Origin: GWE2-40-63 sp050251815
GTDB taxonomy: Bacteria; Bacteroidota; Bacteroidia; Bacteroidales; SZUA-534
Length of the DNA stretch: 27,170 nt
Assembly (NCBI GenBank): GCA_050251815.1
Contig: JBFWMB010000054.1
Location: forward strand, 1 to 27,170
Direction: 5' to 3'
The notes beneath the pieces are model-generated. The model saw nothing but the letters and a program-made list of their open reading frames with translations, searched no databases and had not been told where the DNA came from. The position numbers were made by a program, and so were the translations under genes. Positions 8,020-16,690 of this stretch are shown piece after piece; positions within the stretch are counted from its first letter, which is position 1, and each line of letters begins with the position of its first letter.

Positions 8020-9426
8020 ATGCATTGGATCGATCTTAGCATTTTTAGCCTATACCTTTTATTGATGTTGGGTGTGGGTTTCATTTTTTTAAAGCGAAAC
8101 AAATCGACTGAAGACTATTTTGTAGGAGGTCGCAGCATGAACAGTTTACACATTGGGCTTTCAGTAGTTGCTACCGATGTGGGAGGTGGATTTTCAATTG
8201 GTTTGGGCGGCTTGGGTTTTATTATGGGGCTTTCAGGCAGTTGGCTGCTTTTTACCGGGCTTTTAGGTGCTTGGATTTCAGGGGTATTGCTTATTCCAAA
8301 AGTTTCAGCTTTAGCACGAAAAAACGGTTTTTTAACTTTCCCCCAATTTTTAGGTGCCATATTCGATAAACGGGTAGCCCTGGTTGCAGGTGTAATTTCG
8401 GCCATTGGATACCTGGGCTTTACCAGTTCCCAAATTCTAGCCGGCGCAAAACTTGCCGCCTCAACCTTCGATGGATTATCGATTCAAAATGCCTTATTAC
8501 TTATGGGGACCATTGCGGTAATATATACTGTTCTGGGGGGATTAAAAGCGGTGATTTATACTGATACCGTACAATGGCTTATATTAATGTTCGGACTTAT
8601 TTTTATTGGTTTACCCATAGCCTATCATGCCGTTGGTGGAATTCACGTTATTAAAGAAACTATAGCTCCCGAATTCCTAAGCCTTAAAAACGTGAGCTGG
8701 CAACAATTAGTAAATTGGGCTTTCACCATAATTCCCATTTGGTTTGTGGGAATGACACTTTATCAACGAATTTATGCAGCCAAAGACACCAAAACAGCTC
8801 AACGGGGTTGGTTTATCGCCGGTTTATTCGAATATCCGGTAATGGCATTTATTGGTGTTTTATTGGGAATGCTGGCCCGAGTTGCACTCGAAAACGGTCA
8901 GCTAATTGGTTATACTGCCGAAACTATTGATGCTGAAATGGGATTGCCCGTTTTGCTAAAAACCATATTACCTGTTGGATTTCTTGGAATTGTTCTTTCT
9001 GCATATTTCTCGGCCATTATGTCAACTGCCGACAGCTGTTTAATGGCATCATCAGGAAATATTCTCACCGATGTACTGGGCAAACATCAGAAAAAAAACA
9101 GTTTGCGACTGTCGCAATTACTTACCCTGGTAGTGGGTGTTGTTGCCCTGCTTCTGGCTCTAAAAATGGAAAACGTGCTTGAATTGATGCTTTTATCGTA
9201 TGCCTTTATGGTTTCGGGCATGCTGGTTCCGGTAGTTGCCGCACTTTTTACTAAAAACCCGAATGCAAACGCTGCTTTAGTGTCCATGATTGCAGGAGGT
9301 TCAACCACTTTAACGCTAATTATATTAAAAACAAAACTACCGCTTGGGCTCGATGCCAATATTTTTGGAATCACCGCTTCGGCACTGTTGTATATTTTGA
9401 TGCTTCAAATCTTCACTAAAAAATAA
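8020..9426 (+). CDS. Sodium:solute symporter (SSS family, TC 2.A.21)
   Basis: This 468-residue inner-membrane protein has about 12-13 hydrophobic helices. Family hallmarks are the early STEDYFVGGRSMN loop, the glycine-rich helix TDVGGGFSIGLGGLGFIMGL, LGGLKAVIYTDTVQWLI (the SSS signature region) and SAYFSAIMSTADSCLMASSG, which carries the conserved serines of the sodium site in LeuT-fold transporters. Substrates of the family include sugars, proline, pantothenate, acetate and sialic acid. Nothing here decides the substrate, and no catabolic gene is adjacent. It is the last gene of a three-gene operon and is followed by a strong terminator. Uptake driven by sodium would suit a marine organism (inference). 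Confidence 0.93.
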   Translation: MHWIDLSIFSLYLLLMLGVGFIFLKRNKSTEDYFVGGRSMNSLHIGLSVVATDVGGGFSIGLGGLGFIMGLSGSWLLFTGLLGAWISGVLLIPKVSALARKNGFLTFPQFLGAIFDKRVALVAGVISAIGYLGFTSSQILAGAKLAASTFDGLSIQNALLLMGTIAVIYTVLGGLKAVIYTDTVQWLILMFGLIFIGLPIAYHAVGGIHVIKETIAPEFLSLKNVSWQQLVNWAFTIIPIWFVGMTLYQRIYAAKDTKTAQRGWFIAGLFEYPVMAFIGVLLGMLARVALENGQLIGYTAETIDAEMGLPVLLKTILPVGFLGIVLSAYFSAIMSTADSCLMASSGNILTDVLGKHQKKNSLRLSQLLTLVVGVVALLLALKMENVLELMLLSYAFMVSGMLVPVVAALFTKNPNANAALVSMIAGGSTTLTLIILKTKLPLGLDANIFGITASALLYILMLQIFTKK

Positions 9427-9460
9427 GTTAATTACGCAAACGTTTTGCTAAAAATAAAGA

Positions 9461-9495
9461 TTGCTGCAAAACCCATTGCAGCAAGCTTTTATTTT
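9461..9495 (+). terminator. Rho-independent terminator after the symporter
   Basis: TTGCTGCAA (9461-9469) and TTGCAGCAA (9476-9484) form a perfect 9-bp stem with a 6-nt loop, followed by GC and a T-rich tail to 9495. It lies 34 nt after the symporter stop. Confidence 0.85.
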
Positions 9496-9558
9496 AAAAT
9501 TCATCCTATCATCTAAAAAGACAAATTCAAAAAAAATTCATAGGCAACAAACAATTTA

Positions 9559-9584
9559 TTTAGTTCGGTTTTTTATAAACTAAA
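9559..9584. promoter_or_regulatory. Operator-like inverted repeat upstream of the GbsR-type regulator
   Basis: TTTAGTT (9559-9565) and AACTAAA (9578-9584) are perfect inverted arms separated by 12 bp. A third TTTAGTT half-site (9590-9596) overlaps the -7 box at 9592. The first 23 bp of the element recur with only two differences at 10099, in front of the efflux operon. Binding here would cover the promoter, consistent with autorepression. Confidence 0.65.
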
Positions 9585-9591
9585 TAAACTT

Positions 9592-9599
9592 TAGTTTTG
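9592..9599 (+). promoter_or_regulatory. Bacteroidota -7 box of the GbsR-type regulator gene
   Basis: TAGTTTTG is an exact TAnnTTTG match. Transcription would start near 9606, which is why the TTG at 9597 and other upstream starts cannot be used and the ATG at 9624 was chosen. Confidence 0.55.
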
Positions 9600-9623
9600 C
9601 ATGCTGTTTTAAAACAAAAAATA

Positions 9624-10076
9624 ATGAATACCGAAGAACGCATAAAAAAGCAACGCGAACTGATTGAAAAAATTGGTTTGTATTTCGACAAAGAAGGATT
9701 CCAGCCAATAGCAGGAAGAATATTGGGCTTACTTATGGTAATGGATAAAGAACAATATACTTTTGATGAAATTGTTGAAGAACTTCAGATAAGCAAAAGC
9801 TCGGCAAGTAATGCCCTAAAAAACCTTGAGATACGTGAGGATATTGAATACATTACCCAACCTGGTGACAGGAAGCGGTATTTTCAGATTCGCAAACAAG
9901 ACAAATACACCTTGATAAATGGATTCGAAAAAAAGATGCGCCAGTCGATGGATATGTTCGATTGCATTCTTAGCCTGAAAGCCGATAAGAATTCGAGCAA
10001 TGCTATTTTTCTAAAAGAAATGAAAGACACCATGGAATTTGTGTTGACCCAGTTGAATAAATTAATTGAAGCATAA
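9624..10076 (+). CDS. GbsR/MarR-type winged-helix transcriptional regulator
   Basis: This 150-residue protein has the winged-helix arrangement of the GbsR branch of MarR regulators. An N-terminal helix (RIKKQRELIEKIGLYFDKEG) is followed by FQPIAGRILGLLMVMDKEQ, the HTH (DEIVEELQISKSSASNALKN) and the wing (YITQPGDRKRYFQIRK), with a C-terminal helical dimerisation segment. Proteins of this type in Bacteroidota commonly precede RND efflux operons and act as ligand-responsive repressors. The start at 9624 lies about 18 nt after the predicted transcription start, behind an A-rich leader. Paired operator-like repeats in front of this gene and of the efflux genes suggest that it represses both. The inducer is unknown. 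Confidence 0.88.
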   Translation: MNTEERIKKQRELIEKIGLYFDKEGFQPIAGRILGLLMVMDKEQYTFDEIVEELQISKSSASNALKNLEIREDIEYITQPGDRKRYFQIRKQDKYTLINGFEKKMRQSMDMFDCILSLKADKNSSNAIFLKEMKDTMEFVLTQLNKLIEA

Positions 10077-10098
10077 GAAAATAAATAAATTTAATTCG

Positions 10099-10124
10099 TT
10101 TAGTTCAGTATTTTATAAACTTAT
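10099..10124. promoter_or_regulatory. Operator-like repeat upstream of the efflux operon
   Basis: The 23 bp from TTTAGTTC (10099) to ATAAACT (ending 10121) match the element at 9559 at 21 of 23 positions. The right arm is degraded (AACTTAT instead of AACTAAA). It sits between the regulator stop and the TolC-like gene. A clear -7 box beside it was not found; GAAGTTTG at 10135-10142 is one mismatch from consensus. Confidence 0.6.
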
Positions 10125-10196
10125 TAATTGAATCGAAGTTTGAACAAACATCCAAAAATGGAAATAAAAATTTTAAAAAAAGTAAATATTAATCAG

Positions 10197-11576
10197 ATGA
10201 AAATCAAAGTAATTCTTGCGTTATTGGCTGGTAGCTCGTTTCTGGTGCAAGCCCAGGAATCGCCCTTAAGCTTTTCTCTTAGGGCTGCACAAGACTTTGC
10301 CTTAGAGCACAACAAAACGCTTCAAAATTCAAAAGACGATCTTAAACTGGCTCACGAGCAATACGTTGAAGCCCGGGGAGCTGGTTTGCCTAAAGTAGAA
10401 GCCAAAGTTGATTACATGACCTATTTTAACTACGAAGCTGAATTTAGTTTTGGCTCAGGATCTTCAACACCTCCGGATTACGATCCCACAAAATTTGACG
10501 AGGGTGACATAGAAGTTTTAAAGCTTATTAATGGCATGTTTAGTTCCGGGGGGTCATCCATCGTTATGAAGGACCAGGCAAGTGCTAACCTTACGGTGTC
10601 GCAACTAATTTTCAGCGGTCAGTATTGGGTGGGGCTTCAAATGTCCAAATTAGCTAAAACGGTACGTGAAACCAGCCTGACTTTAACAGAACTCGAAGTT
10701 AAAGAACAAGTGGCGAATGCGTATTACCTTATTCTGGTAACCAAGGAATTGGTGCAGGTAATTACCGAAAACACACAAAACCTGGAGGAACTTTACAAGC
10801 ACACAAATAACATGTATAATTCAGGACTGGCAGAACAAACCGATGTTGATCAGATCAAAGTAAACTTATCGTTGCTCGAAAATTCAAAACGTGAAATGGA
10901 ACGGAATTTACAGTTAAATTATAATATGTTCCGTTTGGTTTTAGGTATTGAATCAAATACTGAAATTCAGCTCACCGATCCAATGGACCAACTGATAGGA
11001 ATTGTGGAAAACACCGTACTTCATAAGCAAGCTTTTGACCTAAACAACAATCCCAATTATAAGCTTGTTAACTTACAAGAGGAAATAGGCGACAAACAGG
11101 TAAACCTGCAAAAATGGGCTTACGGACCCACGCTGGTTGGATACTACAGTTATACCGAAAAGATTATGACATCTGGTTTTGACTTAACACCTAAAAATGC
11201 TGCCGGTTTAACTCTTAGTTTGCCTGTTTTTGCAGGAGGCATCAAACAAGCACAGCTGAGCCAAAAGAAAATTGAACTCGATAAAATAAAACGAACCAAA
11301 AACCTATTGCAAGAACAGCTCCAGTTGCAGGAGAATCAGCTTTCGTTTGAATTAACGAGCGCTTACGATAATTATTTGACTCAAAAAGAAAACGTTGCTG
11401 TGGCCTTAAGGGTTTACCAAAGTTATCAAAATAAATACCGCCAAGGAACAGTTTCGAGCATGGAACTTACCCAGGCAAACGGCAATTATCTGCAGGCGCA
11501 AAGCAATTACATTTCGGCTATTATGAAATTATTGCAATCAAAATTAGCTGTCGACAAACTTCATAATTCACTATAA
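10197..11576 (+). CDS. TolC-family outer membrane efflux protein
   Basis: From the ATG at 10197 this is a 459-residue protein starting with a clean signal peptide (MKIKVILALLAGSSFLVQAQ). Upstream in-frame starts (10158 or a TTG at 10128) would place a hydrophilic tail before the signal and are rejected. Two repeats of the outer membrane efflux fold follow. They show the long coiled-coil helices of the periplasmic tunnel (for example TLTELEVKEQVANAYYLILV and the C-terminal SYQNKYRQGTVSSMELTQAN) and a proline/glycine-rich turn region (LSLPVFAGGIKQAQL). It would form the trimeric outer-membrane exit duct for the RND pump encoded next. It is the first gene of a four-gene operon, with 25 nt to the adaptor gene. 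Confidence 0.93.
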   Translation: MKIKVILALLAGSSFLVQAQESPLSFSLRAAQDFALEHNKTLQNSKDDLKLAHEQYVEARGAGLPKVEAKVDYMTYFNYEAEFSFGSGSSTPPDYDPTKFDEGDIEVLKLINGMFSSGGSSIVMKDQASANLTVSQLIFSGQYWVGLQMSKLAKTVRETSLTLTELEVKEQVANAYYLILVTKELVQVITENTQNLEELYKHTNNMYNSGLAEQTDVDQIKVNLSLLENSKREMERNLQLNYNMFRLVLGIESNTEIQLTDPMDQLIGIVENTVLHKQAFDLNNNPNYKLVNLQEEIGDKQVNLQKWAYGPTLVGYYSYTEKIMTSGFDLTPKNAAGLTLSLPVFAGGIKQAQLSQKKIELDKIKRTKNLLQEQLQLQENQLSFELTSAYDNYLTQKENVAVALRVYQSYQNKYRQGTVSSMELTQANGNYLQAQSNYISAIMKLLQSKLAVDKLHNSL

Positions 11577-11601
11577 TTAACGTTTAAAACAATATAATAA
11601 A

Positions 11602-12654
11602 ATGAAAACCATTCACTATATCGGAATTGCACTTTTTACGCTTGCTCTGAGCTCGTGCGCAAACACTGACAAAGAAAACAAAACAAACGAACCCGCTGTA
11701 AGCGAAGAGCGAACCTATCCGGTTAAAATAGCAACGGTAGCACAGGAGATTATCGATCGCCCGTTAAATTATACCGCAAACCTGGCAGCTTATAAAGAAA
11801 TTTATTATGCTCCTGCTGCACCCGGACGTATCGACAAAATTATGGTTGATGTGGATGACCGGATTCAAAAAGGTCAATTACTGGTTGAAATGGACAAAAC
11901 CCAACTGAACCAGGCAAAAACCCAGTTTGAAAGTGCTAAAACCAATTTTCAGCGCATCGACACTTTGTACCAATTGGGAAGTGCATCGGAGCAACAGCAT
12001 GAACAGTTAAAAACCCAATATGATTTGGCTAAAATGAATGTAGAATACCTGACGGAAAATACCCGTCTATTGTCGCCAATTCAGGGTTTGGTAACTGGAA
12101 AATACTTCGAAAACGGAGAACTTTATTCAGGAGCTCCAAATACAGTAGCCGGAAAAGCAGCCATATTAACTTTGATGCAGATAAACCCAATGAAAGCCTT
12201 GGTGAGTGTGTCGCAAAGTTACTTTAACCAGATTAAAAATGGAATGGATGCTGAAATTACCACAAATATTCATCCCGACCAGGTTTTCAGCGGAAAAGTA
12301 CATAAAATCCATCCAACCATTGATGCAGCAACCCGCACCTTTAAGGTTGAAGTATTGATTGATAATCCCAAAGAGGAACTGCGCCCGGGAATGTTTGCCG
12401 ATGTAGCCATCAACCTTGAAAAAACAAAGGCCCTGACTGTTCCTTCCATAACTGTACTGAAACAAGAAGGAACCAACAACCGATATGTTTTTGTTAATAA
12501 TAACGGCGTGGCTAAAAAGGTGAGTGTAGAAGTTGGAAAACGCTTCGACGACAAAATTGAAATCATCAGCGACGAAATAGCTGTTGGAACCCAACTAATT
12601 GTTGAAGGACAAGCCAACTTAATGGATGGTTCCAAAATCGATGTGTTAAACTAA
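11602..12654 (+). CDS. RND efflux periplasmic adaptor subunit (HlyD/MFP family), lipoprotein
   Basis: This 350-residue protein has a lipoprotein signal whose lipobox LSSC places the lipidated cysteine at residue 19. It is probably anchored in the inner membrane facing the periplasm. The mature part has the usual order. A lipoyl-like half-motif (APGRIDKIMVDVDDRIQKGQ) leads to a short coiled-coil hairpin (KTQFESAKTNFQRIDTLYQL). The second lipoyl half (LLSPIQGLVTGKYFENGELY), the beta-barrel domain and the membrane-proximal domain (AVGTQLIVEGQANLMDGSKI) follow. It bridges the TolC-like duct and the permease. Its position between the two genes, with gaps of 25 and 30 nt, marks it as part of the same pump. 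Confidence 0.93.
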   Translation: MKTIHYIGIALFTLALSSCANTDKENKTNEPAVSEERTYPVKIATVAQEIIDRPLNYTANLAAYKEIYYAPAAPGRIDKIMVDVDDRIQKGQLLVEMDKTQLNQAKTQFESAKTNFQRIDTLYQLGSASEQQHEQLKTQYDLAKMNVEYLTENTRLLSPIQGLVTGKYFENGELYSGAPNTVAGKAAILTLMQINPMKALVSVSQSYFNQIKNGMDAEITTNIHPDQVFSGKVHKIHPTIDAATRTFKVEVLIDNPKEELRPGMFADVAINLEKTKALTVPSITVLKQEGTNNRYVFVNNNGVAKKVSVEVGKRFDDKIEIISDEIAVGTQLIVEGQANLMDGSKIDVLN

Positions 12655-12684
12655 AAGCCTTTTAAATCAGATAAATAAAATATT

Positions 12685-15600
12685 ATGAGTATTTACGGAA
12701 GTGCTGTAAAAAAACCAATAACCACCATCATGATTTTTATGGCGGTTATTGTATTCGGCTTGTACTCGTTGGTAAAATTGCCCATCGACATGTACCCCGA
12801 TATTGAATTCCCGGCTATTACGGTGTTTACCACCTATCCCGGTTCCAATGCTGCCGATATCGAAACCAATATATCGCGACCTATTGAAAATTCGCTAAAC
12901 ACCCTCGACAACCTGAAAAAAATCAGTTCGGTGTCGCGCGATAACATTTCGGTGGTTTCACTTGAATTTGAATACGAATCGGATTTGAGCGAAGCAGCCA
13001 ACGACATACGCGATGCCTTGTCGCTGGTTGAAAAATCGTTGCCCGAAGATGCTGAAAAACCCACCATCTTCAAATTCAGTTCAAGTATGATTCCCATCAT
13101 GATGTTCGCCATCACGGCCGAAGAAAGTTATGAAGGTATTGAAAAAATTCTGGACGAAAAACTGGTAAACCCGCTTAACCGTATCGATGGAATTGGTTCC
13201 ATCAGCCTGATAGGTTCGCCCATCCGGCAAATTAGCATCGATATAAATCCAAAAAAACTGGAAGCCTACAACATTTCAGTTGAACAGATTGGTAATATTT
13301 TGCGGGCTGAGAACCTGAATATGCCATCGGGAACCATTAAGATGGGCCAAATGAACTATCCGCTTCGGGTTGAAGGCGAATTTAGCGAAAGCGATCAGAT
13401 TGAAGACCTGGTTTTGGGCAACTTTAACGGCCAAACCATTTATTTAAAAGATGTGGCATCGGTACGCGACTCGATTAAAGAAATGACCATCGATGAAAAA
13501 ATAAATGGTAAACAGGGTGTGCGCATGATGATTATGAAGCAATCGGGAGCCAATACCGTAAAAATAGCCCGCGACATCAACAAAAAACTTGCCGATCTGA
13601 AAACCGAGTTGCCTAAAGATATTACGGTTACCTCAGTTTACGATTCAAGTGAATTTATTAACGGTTCAATAAATAACCTGACAACTTCATTAATGTACGC
13701 CCTGATATTTGTTACCCTGGTGGTAATGTTCTTTTTAGGACGCTGGCGGGCTACATTTATTATTGTATTAACCATTCCCATTTCACTTATCGTTGCTTTT
13801 GTTTACCTGTACGTTTCCGGAAGTTCCATAAATATTATTTCGCTATCGGCACTTTCTATCGCTATTGGAATGGTGGTTGACGATGCCATTGTGGTACTCG
13901 AAAACATTGCCAAGCACATCGACCGGGGAGCCAGTCCGCGCGAGGCAGCAATTTATGCAACCAACGAAGTTTGGATGGCTGTAATTGTTACCACCTTAAC
14001 GGTAGTTGCAGTGTTCTTCCCCATGACTATGGTAAGCGGAATGACCGGAATTATGTTCCGCGAGCTGGGCTGGATTGTAACCATAACTGTAACTACCTCT
14101 ACTTTGGCTGCAATTACGCTGACACCCATGTTGAGCTCAAAATTATTGCGCCTGCAAAAAAATACCACAGACGTAAAAAAATTCAGCTTCGATAAAATTA
14201 TACTGCCCTATTTTAACCGCCTGGATAACTGGTACGGAAAAGTATTGGGATGGAGTTTAAAAAACCGGTGGAAACTTATTATTGGCGCATTAACCATATT
14301 TATTGCCAGCCTAATTATGGCCGGTAACCTGGGCGCAGAATTTATGCCTGAAACCGACGAAGGCCGATTCAGCATGGAGGTTGAACTGCAATCGGGAACC
14401 CGCGTGGAAAAAACCGTTGCACTGGCCCGCCAAATCGATTCTATTCTGTATTCCTTCCCTGAAATTGAACTGGTAAGTACATCGGCAGGAAGCGACGAGG
14501 ATGGCGGAATGATGGCTATGTTCTTTTCTACCGGAACCAACATGATTAATTACACCGTTAAACTGAAGCATGTTGAAGAACGAACCCGCACTATCTGGGA
14601 TATTGCCGAAGAAGTTCGCATACAACTCAATAAGTTTCCACAGATAACCAATTACAACATTACTTTAGGTAGCGGAGGTATGTCGGGTGGCAATGCTGTT
14701 GATGTTGAAATTTACGGATACAACCTTGATGTAACAACCCACCTGGCTAATCAACTGGCGCAAAAACTGGAAAATGTTCCGGGAGCCCGTAACATTCAAA
14801 TCAGTCGCGAAAAATCGAAACCCGAACTGCGAATTGAACTCGACCGCGAAAAAATGGCTGCGGTAGGATTAAACACAGCTATGGTTTCAACAGCCCTTTA
14901 CAACCGTATTGCCGGTTTAACGGCTACCATATACCGCGAACAAGGTGAAGAGTACGATGTAGTAATCCGCTTTGAAGAAGAATACCGCAATTCAATTACC
15001 GATTTAGAACAGATTTTATTGCAAACGGCCACTGGTAAAACAGTACGACTGGGCGATGTAGGTCAGGTAAAAGAATACTGGTCGCCACCAAATATTGAAC
15101 GTCAGCGTCGCGAACGGATTGTAAAAGTATCGGCAACACCATACAAAGTTGCTTTGGGAGACTTAGCTGCAAACATTCAGGCTGAGATTAACAAAATGGA
15201 TATTCCCAAAGATGTTATGATTGAAGTAGGTGGAGCTTACGAAGACCAGATGGAAAGTTTTATGGATTTGGGTTTATTACTCTTGCTCAGTCTGGTATTG
15301 GTTTACATTGTAATGGCCTCGCAATTTGAATCGTTAAAAATGCCATTAATTATTATGATTTCGATTCCTTTTGCTTTTACCGGAGTAATACTTGCCTTGC
15401 TGGCAACCGGAACCAATTTAAGTGTTATTGCAGCATTAGGAGCCATTATGCTGGTAGGAATTGTGGTTAAAAATGCCATTGTACTGGTCGATTACATTAA
15501 CCTGATGCGCGAACGCGGGCTGGAACTCGATCTGGCGATTATTGAATCGGGAAAATCGAGATTACGTCCTGTATTAATGACAGCCTTAACAACCATTTTG

Positions 15601-15801
15601 GGTATGTTACCGCTGGCTTTGAGTACCGGCGAAGGTTCTGAAATATGGAGCCCCATGGGAATCTCAGTAATTGGTGGTCTGCTCTTTTCAACGGTAATTA
15701 CCATGATAATTGTTCCGGTAATTTACCGGATGTTTGCTACCAAAGGCGAACGGAACAAATCGAAAGATGTTAGAGCCCAGTTTAATTTTATGGATAATTA
15801 A
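12685..15801 (+). CDS. RND family efflux permease (AcrB/HAE1-like)
   Basis: This 1038-residue inner-membrane proton antiporter has the full RND length. TM1 starts MSIYGSAVKKPITTIMIF, followed by the porter loop PIDMYPDIEFPAITVFTTYP, with a second internal repeat beginning near residue 520. The proton-relay aspartates D399 and D400 lie in IGMVVDDAIVVLEN (TM4), and the partner lysine of TM10 lies in GIVVKNAIVLVDY, so the pump should be active. The family exports drugs, bile-type amphiphiles, solvents or lipids from periplasm and inner leaflet through a TolC duct. Substrate specificity cannot be read from the sequence. It is embedded in a complete tripartite operon and followed after 12 nt by a P-II-like gene. 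Confidence 0.95.
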   Translation: MSIYGSAVKKPITTIMIFMAVIVFGLYSLVKLPIDMYPDIEFPAITVFTTYPGSNAADIETNISRPIENSLNTLDNLKKISSVSRDNISVVSLEFEYESDLSEAANDIRDALSLVEKSLPEDAEKPTIFKFSSSMIPIMMFAITAEESYEGIEKILDEKLVNPLNRIDGIGSISLIGSPIRQISIDINPKKLEAYNISVEQIGNILRAENLNMPSGTIKMGQMNYPLRVEGEFSESDQIEDLVLGNFNGQTIYLKDVASVRDSIKEMTIDEKINGKQGVRMMIMKQSGANTVKIARDINKKLADLKTELPKDITVTSVYDSSEFINGSINNLTTSLMYALIFVTLVVMFFLGRWRATFIIVLTIPISLIVAFVYLYVSGSSINIISLSALSIAIGMVVDDAIVVLENIAKHIDRGASPREAAIYATNEVWMAVIVTTLTVVAVFFPMTMVSGMTGIMFRELGWIVTITVTTSTLAAITLTPMLSSKLLRLQKNTTDVKKFSFDKIILPYFNRLDNWYGKVLGWSLKNRWKLIIGALTIFIASLIMAGNLGAEFMPETDEGRFSMEVELQSGTRVEKTVALARQIDSILYSFPEIELVSTSAGSDEDGGMMAMFFSTGTNMINYTVKLKHVEERTRTIWDIAEEVRIQLNKFPQITNYNITLGSGGMSGGNAVDVEIYGYNLDVTTHLANQLAQKLENVPGARNIQISREKSKPELRIELDREKMAAVGLNTAMVSTALYNRIAGLTATIYREQGEEYDVVIRFEEEYRNSITDLEQILLQTATGKTVRLGDVGQVKEYWSPPNIERQRRERIVKVSATPYKVALGDLAANIQAEINKMDIPKDVMIEVGGAYEDQMESFMDLGLLLLLSLVLVYIVMASQFESLKMPLIIMISIPFAFTGVILALLATGTNLSVIAALGAIMLVGIVVKNAIVLVDYINLMRERGLELDLAIIESGKSRLRPVLMTALTTILGMLPLALSTGEGSEIWSPMGISVIGGLLFSTVITMIIVPVIYRMFATKGERNKSKDVRAQFNFMDN

Positions 15802-15813
15802 AAACACAGCATT

Positions 15814-16107
15814 ATGAAAGCAGTTTTTATAATATACAATCAGGCCCACTCCGAAAAAGTGGAATACATGTTAGACAAGCTAAACATCCGGGGATTTACC
15901 CAATGGGGCAATGTAAGCGGACGTGGAAGTGAAACCGGAGTTCCGCACATGGGAACTCATACCTGGCCCGAAATGAATTCAGCTATTATTACCGTAGTTG
16001 AAGACTCGTTGGTAGACACTGTACTTGATAAAGTTCAGAAACTGAATGCCATTAACGAGGAGGTTGGCATACGGGCTTTTGTGTGGGAAGTTCTAAAGTC
16101 AGTTTAA
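15814..16107 (+). CDS. P-II-like RND transporter-associated protein (PG0541 family type)
   Basis: This 97-residue cytoplasmic protein has a ferredoxin-like alpha/beta layout (MKAVFIIYNQAHSEKVEYML, then ITVVEDSLVDTVLDKVQKLN) resembling the P-II/CutA superfamily. The conserved central block RGFTQWGNVSGRGSETGVPH followed by GTHTWPEMNS is, to my recollection, characteristic of the small proteins encoded after RND pumps in Bacteroidota (PG0541-type). Their function is not established. P-II relatives sense small molecules and gate transporters, so pump regulation is plausible but is inference. The gene starts 12 nt after the permease stop and ends at a strong shared terminator. Confidence 0.8.
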   Translation: MKAVFIIYNQAHSEKVEYMLDKLNIRGFTQWGNVSGRGSETGVPHMGTHTWPEMNSAIITVVEDSLVDTVLDKVQKLNAINEEVGIRAFVWEVLKSV

Positions 16108-16127
16108 CACAAGATTTAATAATTCTA

Positions 16128-16170
16128 AAAATCGTCGGGAGAAGTGTGAACTCCCGACGATTTTCTTTTT
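16128..16170. terminator. Bidirectional terminator between the efflux operon and the DUF1761 gene
   Basis: AAAATCGTCGGGAG (16128-16141) and CTCCCGACGATTTT (16151-16164) form a perfect 14-bp stem with a 9-nt loop. T-rich sequence follows on the plus strand and A/T-rich sequence on the minus strand. It lies between two convergent genes and touches the last codon of the minus-strand one. Confidence 0.9.
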
Positions 16171-16579
16171 AATGCCAGGCTCCTAAAATAGCACCCATTA
16201 CCATAAGAAAAACCAACTGGTATCCTGAATTTATGGCCCAAAGCTTAAACGAACGCCTTTCGTACTGATAAGTAACCCCCATTGATGTTACAATAAAAGC
16301 AACACCAATATAAAATCCGTGGGTTAATCCGACCAGCCAGTTTACTTTCGATGCATCGATTACATGAAATAAAAAAGCCATTCCAAAAGCCATTACCAGC
16401 GTTAACAAAAAGCTGATTCCAAAAATCTGAATCATGTTTCCCTCACGCAAATATTCCTCAGTATAACCCAATTCTTTTTGCCAGGCTTTTCCAAAAAGAG
16501 GGCCATACCAAAGAGAACCTATACCAAAAGCCAAAACTGCTGAAACCAGCACTGCCAAATAGTTTACCGAATAATCCAT
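16169..16579 (-). CDS. DUF1761 family membrane protein
   Basis: This 136-residue protein has four predicted membrane helices: about 8-28, 52-73, 83-103 and 113-133. The first is followed by the DUF1761 signature GIGSLWYGPLFGKAWQKELG. Members are small bacterial inner-membrane proteins of unknown function. The final residues GAILGAWH are also typical of the family. It is separated from the archaemetzincin gene by 111 nt containing only weak hairpins, so its own promoter is possible. Nothing in the neighbourhood suggests a specific role. Confidence 0.85.
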   Translation of the reverse strand: MDYSVNYLAVLVSAVLAFGIGSLWYGPLFGKAWQKELGYTEEYLREGNMIQIFGISFLLTLVMAFGMAFLFHVIDASKVNWLVGLTHGFYIGVAFIVTSMGVTYQYERRSFKLWAINSGYQLVFLMVMGAILGAWH

Positions 16580-16690
16580 AGTTCAATATTTAATTGGTTA
16601 AACAAAAACCAAGTTATATTTTTTTAGGTTTTCTACCAAACCCTGAAAAATTCAAAATTAACTACCCAGAAAAAAATTGGCTGATACAAA

